DNA of 31,875 nt. It comes from Trueperaceae bacterium (GTDB lineage: Bacteria > Deinococcota > Deinococci > Deinococcales > Trueperaceae). This document shows positions 6,700 to 15,250 of the stretch, piece by piece; within the stretch, counting starts at the first letter, position 1; every line of letters starts with the position of its first letter. A model generated the notes under the pieces. It was not told the DNA's origin. It ran no database searches and saw only the letters and a program-made list of their open reading frames with translations. Made by a program: the position numbers and the translations under genes. The stretch lies in the NCBI GenBank assembly GCA_007130445.1, contig SLSM01000085.1, positions 1 to 31,875 on the forward strand, read 5' to 3'.

Positions 6700-8874
6700 A
6701 TGGCCCAGACGCATGCGTTCTTCGTCGTTCCGAGCGGCCCGGGGGCAGGCCTCACGTCGGTCTGCCTGGGCTTGGTTCGCGCCCTCGACCGGGAGGGCCT
6801 GCGGGTCGGCTTCCTCAAGCCGATCCGACAGCCCGGCGACGTCGCGGGCCCCGAACGCAGCACGCACTTCGTGCGGCTGACCACGGGCCTCGACGCGCCC
6901 GAGCCGCGCCCCTACGCCGAGGTCGCGGCGCTGCTCGACACCGGCGACACCGGGCGCGTGCTCCAAGACGCGGTGGCGCGCTATCAGGAGGTGGCGGACG
7001 GCGCGGAGGTCGTGATCGTCGAAGGTCTGGTCGCCACCGCCGATCACCCCGGTCTGGCGGCGCTGAACGCCGAGCTCGCCCGGGCGCTGGACGCCGAGGT
7101 GGTCCTGGTCGGCAGTCCCGGCCCCGGCTCGCTCGAGGCGTTCTCCGCTCGGCTGGTCGCAACCGCCCGGCCGTACGGAGGCGTGGGCTCACCGAAGGTG
7201 CTCGGAGCGATCGTCAACCGCCTGAACGAGCCGATCCCCGAGGTCGCCGGCGGCACCCGCAGCCGGCTGCGGCAGCCGGAGCGTGTGATCGACCCCGACG
7301 ACCTTGCGGCCGCCCTGCCGGCGTTCGGCGAGACCGGCTTCGCCCTGATCGGCGCCGTGCCGTGGGACCCCGCGATGGTCACGCCGCGGGTGATCGACGT
7401 CGCGCATCACCTGGACGCCGAGCCGATCCACGCCGGTGAGTGGGAGACGCGTCGCGTGGTCGACGTGGCGATGATCGCCCGCACGGTGCGCAACATGACG
7501 CACCGTCTGCGGCCCGAGGCGCTGGTCGTCGCACCCGGCGACCGCGACGACGTGGTGGTGGCGGCCTGCATGGCGGCGCTCAACGGCGTGCCGCTGGCGG
7601 GCATCGTCGTCACCGGTGGGCTCGAACCCGGGGCCGAGACGCTCAAGCTGTGCGAGCGCGCCCTCGCCACCGGCCTGCCGCTGCTGCGGACCGAGACCGA
7701 CTCGTACGTCACCAGCGTGCGGGCGGCCGCCATGAACCTCGAGGTCCCGATCGACGACGTCGAGCGCATGGAGACGGTCATGGACGCCATCGCGTCGCGC
7801 ATCGACGTCGCCTACCTGCGCGAGCGCGTCGCCACCGACCGCGAACCGCGGCTGTCGCCAGCCGCCTTCATGCACCGGTTGGTGACCGCCGCACGGGCGG
7901 CGGACGCCCGCATCGTGCTCCCGGAGGGCGAGGAGCCCCGCACCATCAAGGCCGCGTCGATCAGCCAGGAGCGCGGCATCGCGCGCTGTGCCCTGATCGG
8001 TCGGAGGGCCGAGATCGAACGCGTCGCCGAGGCGCAGGGCGTGACGCTCCCCGCGGGTCTCGAGATCATCGAACCGACCCCTTGGCTGCGCCAACGCTAC
8101 GTCAAGCGCATGGTGGAGTTGAGGCGCCACAAGGGCATGACCGAGCCGGTGGCGCGCGAGCAGCTGCTCGACGACGTCGTGCTCGGCACCATGATGCTCG
8201 AGGCCGGCCACGTCGACGGCCTCGTGTCGGGTGCGGTGCACACGACGGCGAACACGGTGCGGCCCGCGCTGCAGTTCATCAAGACCAAGGCGGACGCCAG
8301 CCTCATCAGCTCCGTCTTCTTCATGTGCTTGCCGGAGCAGGTATTGGCCTTCGCCGACTGCGCGATCAACCCCGACCCGGACGCGGCCGCCCTCGCCGAC
8401 ATCGCCGTCCAGACGGCCGCCTCGGCCGCGGCCTTCGGTATCCCGCCGCGCGTCGCGATGCTGTCGTTCAGCACCGGCACCTCGGGCAGCGGGAGCGACG
8501 TCGACAAGGTGCGCGAGGCCACCGAGCTGGTGCGCGAGCGCCGCCCGGAACTCCTGGTCGACGGCCCCTTGCAGTACGACGCCGCCACCGTCGAGAGCGT
8601 CGGTCGTCAGAAGGCGCCTGGTAGCGACGTCGCCGGCCGCGCGACGGTGCTGATCTTCCCGGACCTCAACACCGGCAACACCACCTACAAGGCGGTGCAG
8701 CGCAGCGCCAACGTGGTGGCGATCGGGCCGATGCTCCAGGGCCTGCGGCGGCCGGTCAACGACTTGTCACGCGGCGCGCTGGTCGAGGACATCGTCTACA
8801 CGATCGCGCTGACCGCCATCCAGGCCGTGCAGGTTCGTGCGGAGACGGGGCAGGAGGCCGCGACCAGCACCTGA
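6700..8874 (+). CDS. pta: Phosphate acetyltransferase, long form
   Basis: A 724-residue long-form phosphotransacetylase that interconverts acetyl-CoA and acetyl phosphate. The N-terminal P-loop/BioD-like region starts FFVVPSGPGAGLTSVCLGLV with FLKPIRQP, as in E. coli Pta. A central DRTGG domain spans roughly residues 215-330. The C-terminal catalytic domain runs from about residue 395: RIVLPEGEEPRT, LVSGAVHTTANTVRPALQ, FSTGTSGSGSDVDKV and FPDLNTGNTTYKAVQR. The start at 6700 is chosen because homologues begin there and a TAGCAT box sits 5 nt upstream; an in-frame ATG at 6658 lies before the promoter. No ack gene is adjacent. mutS2 follows after 70 nt with its own -10 box. Confidence 0.95.
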   Translation: MAQTHAFFVVPSGPGAGLTSVCLGLVRALDREGLRVGFLKPIRQPGDVAGPERSTHFVRLTTGLDAPEPRPYAEVAALLDTGDTGRVLQDAVARYQEVADGAEVVIVEGLVATADHPGLAALNAELARALDAEVVLVGSPGPGSLEAFSARLVATARPYGGVGSPKVLGAIVNRLNEPIPEVAGGTRSRLRQPERVIDPDDLAAALPAFGETGFALIGAVPWDPAMVTPRVIDVAHHLDAEPIHAGEWETRRVVDVAMIARTVRNMTHRLRPEALVVAPGDRDDVVVAACMAALNGVPLAGIVVTGGLEPGAETLKLCERALATGLPLLRTETDSYVTSVRAAAMNLEVPIDDVERMETVMDAIASRIDVAYLRERVATDREPRLSPAAFMHRLVTAARAADARIVLPEGEEPRTIKAASISQERGIARCALIGRRAEIERVAEAQGVTLPAGLEIIEPTPWLRQRYVKRMVELRRHKGMTEPVAREQLLDDVVLGTMMLEAGHVDGLVSGAVHTTANTVRPALQFIKTKADASLISSVFFMCLPEQVLAFADCAINPDPDAAALADIAVQTAASAAAFGIPPRVAMLSFSTGTSGSGSDVDKVREATELVRERRPELLVDGPLQYDAATVESVGRQKAPGSDVAGRATVLIFPDLNTGNTTYKAVQRSANVVAIGPMLQGLRRPVNDLSRGALVEDIVYTIALTAIQAVQVRAETGQEAATST

Positions 8875-8929
8875 GCGACGCCGCCGCTGCCGACGCGAGC
8901 GCGAAACGCCGCGGAGCCCGCTCAGGGCG

Positions 8930-8935
8930 TATCAT
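8930..8935 (+). promoter_or_regulatory. -10 element TATCAT of mutS2
   Basis: TATCAT ends 9 nt before the ATG at 8945, giving a transcript with 0-3 nt of leader. No Shine-Dalgarno is seen. Confidence 0.5.
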
Positions 8936-8944
8936 CGCTGCGCT

Positions 8945-11299
8945 ATGCAGGTCTTGCCCGCCACCCTCGAGAAGCTCTCGTTCGACCGCGTGATCGCGGC
9001 GCTCGCCGAGCGCGCCGCGACACCGCTCGGGCGAGAGCGCGCGCTGCTGGTGCGTCCCGATCTCGACGACGCCGCGCGCACGCTCGCGTGCGAGCGCACC
9101 GACGAGGTGTTGCTCGGCGACGACCTCGCGCTGGGCGGCGTCGAGGACGTCCGGCCGCTCGTCGAGCGCGTCCGCGACGGCGGGGTGCTCGACGGCCGCG
9201 AGATCCTCTCCATCGCCTACACGATGGACGCCGCTGCGACGGTCAGGCGTGCCATCGCGTCGGGCGATCGCCCGCGCCTGCGCGAGCTGGCGGAGGCGAT
9301 GACGAGCTTCGACGGCGTGTTGCGCCTGGTGCGGGAGCAGCTCGACACCCAGGGCGAGGTCCGCGACGACGCCACCCCGAAGCTGCGCGAGATCCGGCGC
9401 CGGCTGCAGCCGTTGCGTGGCCGCATCCGCGAGCGCCTCGCGCAGCTCCTGGCGCAGCACTCGGCGCACGTCCAGGATCCGATCGTCACGCTGCGACGCG
9501 ACCGCTACGTGATCCCGATCAAGGCGTCGGCGCAGTCGCGCGTGCCCGGCATCGTGGTCGACACGTCGGACTCGGGCCAGACCGTGTTCGTCGAGCCGGC
9601 GCCGGTGGTGCCGATGAACAACGAGTTGGTGCTGCTCGAGTTCGAGGAGCGCGACGAGGTCCGCCGGATCCTGCTCGCGCTGGGCCAACGCGTCGCCTTC
9701 GAGCCCGGGCTCGAGCCGACGTTGGCCGCGCTGGCCGAACTCGACCTGGCCCTCGCCTCGGCCCGGCTGGCGCGCGAGTGGCGCCTGACGCGCCCCGACG
9801 TCGGCGAGGGCGCACCGGTGCAACTCCCGGACGCCCGCCACCCTCTGGTCGAGGACTGCGTGCCGAACGACCTGCTGCTGGCGGGCGCGGAGGGCGACGA
9901 GCGCTTGATGGTCGTCACCGGTCCGAACGCCGGCGGCAAGACCGTGCTGCTCAAGACCCTCGGCCTGGCGGTGCTGATGGCCCACGCCGGGCTGTTCGTG
10001 GCAGCCGGCGCCGAGCGCCGCGCCGACGGGCGGCCGCGGCGGGTGCGGCTCCCGCGCGTGGGGTCGCTCCTCACGGACATCGGCGACGAGCAGAGCATCG
10101 AGGCGAGCCTCTCCACGTACGCCGCCCACCTCACGAACCTGCGCCGCATCGTCGAGGCTGCTGGGCCCGACACGTTGGTGTTGGTCGACGAGCTCGGCTC
10201 GGGCACCGACCCGGACGAGGGCGCCGCGCTGTCGCAGGCCATCCTCGAGGTCCTCGTCGAGCGGCGTGCCGTGGGCCTCGTGACCACGCACCTGGCGCCG
10301 CTCAAGGTGTTCGCATCGCGCACCGAGGGCGTTCGCAACGCCGCGATGCGCTTCGACGTCGAGGCGCTGGAGCCGACCTTCGAACTCACCATCGGCCAGC
10401 CAGGCCGCTCCTACGCGCTCGCCATCGCCCGCCGCATCGGGCTCGACGAGCCGCTGCTCGAGCGCGCCGAGACACTGCTCGGTCCGGAGGGGGCGCGTCT
10501 CGAGCGATTGCTCGAGACGCTCGAGGGGCAGCGCGAGGCGCTGCAGCGCGAGCTCGACGCCGCCCGCACCAGCAGCGACCAGGCGCGCGCCGAGGCGGAG
10601 CTGCTGCACACGCAGATCGAGCGGCTGCGCGAGCGCGAGTCCGAGCTGCTGGCGCAGGCCGGCGAGAAGGCGGACGCGCTGCTGCACGACACGTTGCAGC
10701 GCGCCACGCAGCTGCGTCGGATGGCGCGCGAGCAGCCGGAGCAGCGTGGCAAGACGCTCGAGGCGATCCAGGCACTGCGGCGAGAGACGCGCCAGAAGGC
10801 CATGCCGGCGGTCGGGAGCGCGCGCGAGCAGCGCCCGGCTGCGCGCGATCCGATCCGCCCGGGACAGGTCGTACGCGTCGCCTCGTACGAGGCGGAGGGG
10901 CCGATCGTCGAGATCCGCGGCGACACGCTGGTGGTGCAGCTCGGCTTGCTCAAGGTGGAGGTACCGCGTCGCGAGGTCGCTCCGGTGGCGCCGAAGCCGA
11001 GCGCTGGCCGGCGCCCGGGTCAGGTCGGCACTGCGACGCAGGCCGCCGTGGGCTTCGAGCGGGAGCTCAACGTGCGGGGTGAGCGTGTCGAGGGTGCGCT
11101 CGAGGCGATCCGGGACTTCGTGCGCGAGGCGCACGCGCTGCAGGTCGAGTCGGTGCGCATCCTGCACGGCAAGGGGACGGGCGTACTCCGCGACGCGGTG
11201 CGCCAGTACCTGCGAGAGGAGCGTTTGGTGAGCAAGTTCGAGGACGCCGTCCCGTACGAGGGCGGCCACGGCGTGACCGTGGCCTACCTGCGCGAATGA
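8945..11299 (+). CDS. mutS2: Endonuclease MutS2
   Basis: A 784-residue MutS2, the usual family length of about 780. The core and lever region is followed by a MutS-type ATPase: Walker A GPNAGGKT at residues 326-333, Walker B DTLVLVDELGSGTDPDEG. A charged coiled coil follows (about 515-620). The C-terminal Smr nuclease domain has LNVRGERVEGAL and ILHGKGTGVLRDAVR. MutS2 lacks the mismatch-recognition domain; family members act against homologous recombination, and some act on collided ribosomes. The start at 8945 matches the family N-terminus (MQVLPATLEKLSFDRV); the longer open frame upstream crosses the promoter. The stop overlaps the start of the HAD gene (ATGA), suggesting translational coupling. 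Confidence 0.95.
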   Translation: MQVLPATLEKLSFDRVIAALAERAATPLGRERALLVRPDLDDAARTLACERTDEVLLGDDLALGGVEDVRPLVERVRDGGVLDGREILSIAYTMDAAATVRRAIASGDRPRLRELAEAMTSFDGVLRLVREQLDTQGEVRDDATPKLREIRRRLQPLRGRIRERLAQLLAQHSAHVQDPIVTLRRDRYVIPIKASAQSRVPGIVVDTSDSGQTVFVEPAPVVPMNNELVLLEFEERDEVRRILLALGQRVAFEPGLEPTLAALAELDLALASARLAREWRLTRPDVGEGAPVQLPDARHPLVEDCVPNDLLLAGAEGDERLMVVTGPNAGGKTVLLKTLGLAVLMAHAGLFVAAGAERRADGRPRRVRLPRVGSLLTDIGDEQSIEASLSTYAAHLTNLRRIVEAAGPDTLVLVDELGSGTDPDEGAALSQAILEVLVERRAVGLVTTHLAPLKVFASRTEGVRNAAMRFDVEALEPTFELTIGQPGRSYALAIARRIGLDEPLLERAETLLGPEGARLERLLETLEGQREALQRELDAARTSSDQARAEAELLHTQIERLRERESELLAQAGEKADALLHDTLQRATQLRRMAREQPEQRGKTLEAIQALRRETRQKAMPAVGSAREQRPAARDPIRPGQVVRVASYEAEGPIVEIRGDTLVVQLGLLKVEVPRREVAPVAPKPSAGRRPGQVGTATQAAVGFERELNVRGERVEGALEAIRDFVREAHALQVESVRILHGKGTGVLRDAVRQYLREERLVSKFEDAVPYEGGHGVTVAYLRE

Positions 11300-11967
11300 A
11301 CCCTGTGCGAACCAACCCGGTGCGAACGAACCCTGCGCGTACGAGCCGGCCCGCCATCGTGTTCGACCTCGACGGCACCCTGGTCGACTCGCTCCCCGAC
11401 ATCGTCGCGAGTTTCCGCCACGCGTTCACGGAGCTCGGGATCGAAGCGCCGTCCGAGACCCTGGTGCGCTCCGAGGTCGGCCTGCCACTGGAGTCGATGT
11501 ACCAGCGATTCGCCCCATCGGAGGCCGTCGCAGCGTTGGCGGCGGCCTACCGGCGGCACTACCCGGAGCACTTCGCGGACCGGTCGCGGCCGTACCCTGG
11601 CGTGCCGGAGCTCCTGGCCGAACTGCGCGCGCGTGGCTACGCGGTGGCGGTGGCGACCACGAAACGCAGCGACATGGCCACGCGCTTCGTGCACGCGATG
11701 GGCTTGGCGGACGCGATCGACCACGTCCAGGGCACCGACGGCTTCCCCCACAAGCCGGCGCCGGACGTGGTGCTGCGGGCGCTGCAGGCGGTGGGCGGCG
11801 AGGGGCGCTGGATGGTCGGCGACACGACGCACGACGTGGGCGCCGGCAAGGCGGCGGGTCTGCGCACGTTCGCCGTCACGTGGGGCACCCACGACGCCGA
11901 GCGGCTGCGGGCCGCGGGCGCCGACGTCGTGGCCGATGACATCGTGGGCCTGTTGAGCGAACTGTAA
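11296..11967 (+). CDS. HAD-superfamily phosphatase, phosphoglycolate phosphatase-like
   Basis: A 223-residue HAD hydrolase. Motif I is VFDLDGTLVDS (Asp24 nucleophile, Asp26 acid/base), motif II TTKR, motif III FPHKPAPDVV, and motif IV MVGDTTHDVGAGKAAG. A helical C1 cap sits between motifs I and II, as in Gph/PpaX-type phosphatases. Probable substrates are small phosphates such as phosphoglycolate or pyrophosphate; the exact one cannot be read. The ATG overlaps the mutS2 stop, with no Shine-Dalgarno of its own. The first 16 residues are an odd extension made of three 15-nt repeats (NPVRT, NPVRT, NPART); alternative GTG starts lie inside it at 11305 and 11320. Confidence 0.85.
   Translation: MNPVRTNPVRTNPARTSRPAIVFDLDGTLVDSLPDIVASFRHAFTELGIEAPSETLVRSEVGLPLESMYQRFAPSEAVAALAAAYRRHYPEHFADRSRPYPGVPELLAELRARGYAVAVATTKRSDMATRFVHAMGLADAIDHVQGTDGFPHKPAPDVVLRALQAVGGEGRWMVGDTTHDVGAGKAAGLRTFAVTWGTHDAERLRAAGADVVADDIVGLLSEL
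11299..11343 (+). repeat. Three tandem 15-nt repeats at the start of the HAD gene
   Basis: Units at 11299-11313, 11314-11328 and 11329-11343 encode NPVRT, NPVRT and NPART. They differ by a few bases. They lie immediately after the start codon, before the HAD fold begins. Confidence 0.8.
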
Positions 11968-11990
11968 CTGAGCACGGGGCGCTGACGCGG

Positions 11991-11996
11991 TAGCAT
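11991..11996 (+). promoter_or_regulatory. -10 element TAGCAT of the LOG-family gene
   Basis: TAGCAT ends 6 nt before the ATG at 12003. There is no Shine-Dalgarno, so the mRNA is probably leaderless. Confidence 0.62.
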
Positions 11997-12002
11997 CGTG
12001 GG

Positions 12003-12695
12003 ATGATTCCTGAGCAGAACGGCCGCCAGTACGTGATCGAGGCCCTGGCGGAGGACAGTTGGCGCATGTTCCGCATCCTGGGCGAGTTCGCTCAGGGGTT
12101 CGAGGAGATGGCCGACGTCGACAAGGCAGTGACGATCTTCGGTTCGGCGCGCCTCAAGGCTGACGATCCATACCACGCCAAGGCGGAGCGCTTGGCTGCC
12201 AGCCTGGCGACGCAGGGGTACGCCGTGATCACCGGCGGCGGCCCCGGCATCATGGAGGCTGGCAACAAGGGGGCGTTCGAGGCCGGCGGGCGCTCGATCG
12301 GCCTGAACGTCGACCTCCCGCACGAGCAGGACCCGAACCCGTACCAGACCGACGAGCTGAAGTTCCGCTACTTCTTCGTCCGCAAGGTGATGTTGGTCAA
12401 GTACTCGACGGCGTTCGTCGTGTTCCCCGGGGGGTTCGGGACGATCGACGAGCTGTTCGAGGCGCTCACGCTCGTGCAGACGAAGAAGGTCACGCCGTTC
12501 CCGATCTTCCTGGTCGGCGTGGAGTACTGGCGCGGCTTGGTGCAGTGGTTGCAGGGGACGCTCGTGCGCCACGGCACGGTCTCGGAGCACGACCTCCACC
12601 TGTTCAAGGTGGTCGACGACGTCGACGAGATCAGCCGCGCGATCGACGCCTACTATCAGTCGTCGAGCCGCGCCGGCTTCGAGATGCCGCGCTGA
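12003..12695 (+). CDS. LOG family protein (TIGR00730-type Rossmann fold)
   Basis: A 230-residue lysine-decarboxylase-like (LOG) protein. TIFGSAR (44-50) opens the Rossmann fold, then VITGGGPGIMEAGNKGAFE, and the family signature PGGFGTIDE (142-150). LOG proteins cleave nucleoside monophosphates to base and ribose 5-phosphate; plant and some bacterial members release cytokinins. 'Lysine decarboxylase' is a common misannotation. Expected to be a cytosolic dimer. This member has about 40 extra N-terminal residues compared with the minimal LOG. It is convergent with the response regulator gene; a 7-bp hairpin fills the 42-nt gap. Confidence 0.9.
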   Translation: MIPEQNGRQYVIEALAEDSWRMFRILGEFAQGFEEMADVDKAVTIFGSARLKADDPYHAKAERLAASLATQGYAVITGGGPGIMEAGNKGAFEAGGRSIGLNVDLPHEQDPNPYQTDELKFRYFFVRKVMLVKYSTAFVVFPGGFGTIDELFEALTLVQTKKVTPFPIFLVGVEYWRGLVQWLQGTLVRHGTVSEHDLHLFKVVDDVDEISRAIDAYYQSSSRAGFEMPR

Positions 12696-12715
12696 CGATG
12701 CCCGGCACCCTGCTG

Positions 12716-12737
12716 GCGCCGCTGCGGTACGCGGCGC
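12716..12737. terminator. Hairpin between convergent genes, possible bidirectional terminator
   Basis: GCGCCGC (12716-12722), an 8-nt loop, then GCGGCGC (12731-12737). It lies exactly between the stop codons of the LOG gene and the response regulator. No T-tract on either side, so a classical intrinsic terminator is not shown. Confidence 0.4.
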
Positions 12738-13379
12738 TCAGAGCAGGCCGAGGTCGACGGCCTTGATGACGGCGCGGGTCCGATCCCGGACGCCGAGCTT
12801 CGACAGCACGCTCGACACGTGGTTCTTCACGGTCCCCTCGGCGACGTCCAAGGCGTTCGCGATCTCCTTGTTGCTGTAGCCACCGGCCATCAAGCGCAGG
12901 ATCTCGGTCTCGCGCTCGGTGAGCGCCTCGGGCTCCGGGAAGCCGCCGGTGCCGGCGCCTAGGCCGCGCAGGCCGCGCATCACGCGTTCCGTGAGTGCGG
13001 GCGTGATCATGGTGCGGCCCTCCGCGAGCGCCGCGATCGCCTCGGTGAGGTGGTCGAGCGAGACGTCCTTGAGCAGGTAGCCCTTCGCGCCCGCGCGCAG
13101 GCCAGTGAGCACGGCGGCGTCGTCGTCGAAGGTGGTCAGGATCAGGCACGGGGGGGCGTCGGCTCGCGAGCGCAGCGCCTCGAGCACACCGATGCCATCC
13201 AAACGCGGCATGCGCAGGTCGAGCAACACGACTTCCGGGGCGAGCGCGTCGATGCGTTCGAGCGCCTCGACGCCGTCCGCCGCCTCGCCCACCACGTCGA
13301 CGCCATCGGCGAGCTCGAGCAGGCTGCGGATGCCTTGCCGGACGAGCGTCTGGTCGTCGACGATCAGCACGCGGGTCAC
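12738..13379 (-). CDS. NarL/FixJ-family response regulator
   Basis: A 213-residue two-domain regulator. The receiver domain has the acidic pair in VLIVDDQTLVRQG, the phospho-acceptor Asp54 in VVLLDLRMPRLDG, and the lysine in KGYLLKD. The LuxR-type helix-turn-helix lies at about 150-205: LTERETEILRLMAGGYSNKEIA and VKNHVSSVLSKLGVRDR. It starts with GTG and overlaps the upstream kinase stop codon by 4 nt (GTGA), so the two are translationally coupled. Target genes are not evident from the neighbours. Confidence 0.93.
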   Translation of the reverse strand: MTRVLIVDDQTLVRQGIRSLLELADGVDVVGEAADGVEALERIDALAPEVVLLDLRMPRLDGIGVLEALRSRADAPPCLILTTFDDDAAVLTGLRAGAKGYLLKDVSLDHLTEAIAALAEGRTMITPALTERVMRGLRGLGAGTGGFPEPEALTERETEILRLMAGGYSNKEIANALDVAEGTVKNHVSSVLSKLGVRDRTRAVIKAVDLGLL

Positions 13380-14551
13380 GACTCGGCCCCCCGCAGCGGT
13401 ACGCGGGCGCGGACGGTGAACCCTTGACCGGGCGCGCTGGCGAGGTCGAGCTGACCGGCGATCGCGGCGAGGCGTTCGCGCATGCCGCGCAGGCCGTTCC
13501 CGTCCTCGATGTGCGGGGCGCCGCGGCCGTCGTCGCGGACCTCGACCGTGAGCACGTCGCCGTCGTGCTGGAGCGAGATCCAGACATGCTCGGCCTGGCC
13601 GTGTCGCAGCGCGTTCGTCAGCGCCTCCTGTACCAGCCGCAGCACCGTCTGGGCGCGCTCGTCGTCCACGACCGCCAACGTGTCGGGCACGTCGACGCGC
13701 ACGATCGGACGGGGCAGGTCGGCGACCATCGCCCGCAGCAGGGCGACGACGTCGATCTCGTGCGCCCGGAGGTCGCCGACCACCCCGCGCACGTCGGCGA
13801 GCAGGAGCCTGGCGATCGCGCGGGCACGCTCGACGGGGAGCTTCGCGCGCCCGTCTGCCACGTGATCGGCGACCTCGAGGTGGAGCGAGAGGGCGGTGAG
13901 GTGGTGGCCGATCAGGTCGTGCAGGTCGCGGGCGATGCGCAGCCGCTCGCCTTGGCGCGACGTCGCCTCGAGCAGTGCCCGGGCGCCGCGCAGCTCGGCG
14001 TTGGCGAGGGCGAGGGACTGGCGCAGCTGGCGTTCGGTGAGCAGCGCCACGGTCGTCGTCAGGGCGAACACCTGGAAGCCACCGTACGCGATCGCCGGAA
14101 CGGTGGCCGCGAGCACGTCGTCGTTGACGCGCAGCGTGCTGAGGACCACGATCAGCGTCTGGACGGCGATCAGCGCGTAGGCCCAGCGTGTGCCGACCAC
14201 GTGCGCCGCCATGGCGGCGGTGAGGATGAAGAGGACGGGTGCGAGGCCGAACTGGGGGAGCGCCGCGACGGCGGTCGCCGCGGCGAGCGTGGCGACCACA
14301 AGCAGCCAGGGGGCCGCCCGGTCGAGCTTCTCGCCGACCCAGGGGCCGGCGACGGGGAAGAACGCCGCAGAGAACACGACGAGCGCACCGAGGTGCACGG
14401 CCTCGAGCGGCCCCGCCTGGCCCTCTGCGGCCATCCGGCCGATGATGAGGACCGAGGCGAGCGCGATCGCGCTGACGGTGGCCGCGCCGGCGATCACGGC
14501 GAGGTACTCGCTTCGACGGGTGCTGATTGCGAGCGGGTCGAGGCCATCCAT
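13376..14551 (-). CDS. DesK/NarX-type sensor histidine kinase
   Basis: A 391-residue membrane kinase. About five to six hydrophobic segments fill residues 15-172, with no large extracytoplasmic domain, so the signal may come from the membrane. The HisKA_3 dimerisation helix carries the phospho-acceptor His211 in RIARDLHDLIGHHLTALSLHLE. The ATPase domain has QEALTNALRHG (N box), VRDDGRG and GNGLRGMRERLAAIAG. The start at 14551 is chosen because TATACT ends 7 nt upstream; GTG at 14554 is an alternative. Partner of the downstream NarL-type regulator. DesK-type kinases often sense membrane state or antibiotics, but no linked target gene tells which. Confidence 0.9.
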   Translation of the reverse strand: MDGLDPLAISTRRSEYLAVIAGAATVSAIALASVLIIGRMAAEGQAGPLEAVHLGALVVFSAAFFPVAGPWVGEKLDRAAPWLLVVATLAAATAVAALPQFGLAPVLFILTAAMAAHVVGTRWAYALIAVQTLIVVLSTLRVNDDVLAATVPAIAYGGFQVFALTTTVALLTERQLRQSLALANAELRGARALLEATSRQGERLRIARDLHDLIGHHLTALSLHLEVADHVADGRAKLPVERARAIARLLLADVRGVVGDLRAHEIDVVALLRAMVADLPRPIVRVDVPDTLAVVDDERAQTVLRLVQEALTNALRHGQAEHVWISLQHDGDVLTVEVRDDGRGAPHIEDGNGLRGMRERLAAIAGQLDLASAPGQGFTVRARVPLRGAES

Positions 14552-14558
14552 CACATCG

Positions 14559-14564
14559 AGTATA
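14559..14564 (-). promoter_or_regulatory. -10 element TATACT of the histidine kinase gene
   Basis: TATACT on the minus strand, 5 of 6 consensus, ends 7 nt before the ATG at 14551. Probably leaderless; drives the kinase-regulator pair. Confidence 0.62.
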
Positions 14565-14649
14565 GGCGGCCACGACGGCGCGCACGCGTGCCGGTCGTCA
14601 TGGTGCGGTCGTCGAACCGACCCACTCCGATCCCTAGGCACGCATGAGA

Positions 14650-14670
14650 CTTGACTCGGTCACGCTCAGG
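14650..14670 (+). promoter_or_regulatory. HAIR-like HspR operator at hsp20
   Basis: CTTGACT (14650-14656), 7 nt, then GCTCAGG (14664-14670). The HspR-associated inverted repeat consensus is CTTGAGT-N7-ACTCAAG; here 6 of 7 and 5 of 7 positions match with the exact spacing. It covers the -35 box of hsp20, so a bound repressor would block RNA polymerase. HspR control of heat-shock genes is established in Deinococcus and actinobacteria; it is inferred here. Confidence 0.62.
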
Positions 14671-14679
14671 TTTTATATT
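14651..14679 (+). promoter_or_regulatory. Sigma-70-type promoter of hsp20
   Basis: TTGACT (14651-14656), 17-nt spacer, TATATT (14674-14679). This is the best consensus promoter in the window, set in an AT-rich patch that stands out from the GC-rich surroundings. It gives a leader of about 70 nt. Confidence 0.85.
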
Positions 14680-14755
14680 CAAGACGCGGCGGTGTGGCGT
14701 CTCCACGATCGCGGCGGCGCGCACCTGCCGGACATGCCAACCAGAGGAGGACACC

Positions 14756-15202
14756 ATGACCCTCGTTCGCAACACCCGCAGCGCGCCGGTCCGTTGGACG
14801 CTCGGCGACGATCCCTTCAGCGCCATCGACCGGCTCTTCCAAGACCTCGGCGGCACCGTCGGCAACCGCGACGACGCCAACTACCCGATGGACCTGTTCG
14901 AGAACGACGAAGCGCTCGTCATCGAACTCGCGGTGCCCGGCGTCAAGGCCGACGACCTCGACATCAGCGTCGAGGGGCGGCAGCTCACTATCCGCGCCAG
15001 CCTCCCGGCCATCCCAGAGGGCGAGCAGCGTCGCTACTGGCTCCAGGCGATCCCGCGCGGAGCCCTCACCCGCACCGTTCGCCTGCCGGCGAACGTCGAC
15101 GTGGACGGCGTTCGGGCCAGCGTCACCGACGGCATGCTGACGCTTCGCATGGCCAAGGTCGCCGAGGCGAAGGTGCGCAAGATCGAGATCGAGAACCACT
15201 GA
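14756..15202 (+). CDS. Hsp20/alpha-crystallin small heat-shock protein
   Basis: A 148-residue small heat-shock protein, an ATP-independent holdase that keeps unfolding proteins soluble. N-terminal arm DPFSAIDRLFQDL; alpha-crystallin domain from about residue 42 (MDLFENDEALVIELAVPGVKADDLDISV) to the end, including the closing block VRASVTDGMLTLRMAK. The C-terminal IxI anchor is represented by IEIENH. The start at 14756 is fixed by AGAGGAGG (14743-14750), 5 nt upstream; the open frame extends further back but across the promoter. Driven by a strong promoter overlapped by a HAIR-like operator, so probably heat-inducible through HspR. Confidence 0.95.
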   Translation: MTLVRNTRSAPVRWTLGDDPFSAIDRLFQDLGGTVGNRDDANYPMDLFENDEALVIELAVPGVKADDLDISVEGRQLTIRASLPAIPEGEQRRYWLQAIPRGALTRTVRLPANVDVDGVRASVTDGMLTLRMAKVAEAKVRKIEIENH

Positions 15203-15226
15203 TCGACCGATCGGGCCGGCCGCGCA

Positions 15227-15250
15227 GGGGTCCGAGCGCCTCAGGGCCCC
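15227..15250. terminator. Hairpin between hsp20 and the convergent peptidase gene
   Basis: GGGGTCC (15227-15233) pairs with GGGCCCC (15244-15250) with one wobble, over a 10-nt loop. It overlaps the stop codon of the minus-strand peptidase gene. No T-tract. Confidence 0.35.

Noticed and set aside
8756..11269. An antisense open frame of more than 800 codons across mutS2.
   Set aside because: A codon-bias shadow of mutS2, whose ATPase and Smr motifs are complete on the plus strand.
14680..14755. Possible RNA thermometer in the hsp20 leader.
   Set aside because: No fourU or ROSE-type anti-Shine-Dalgarno pairing was evident; the AGAGGAGG has no clear complementary partner in the leader.
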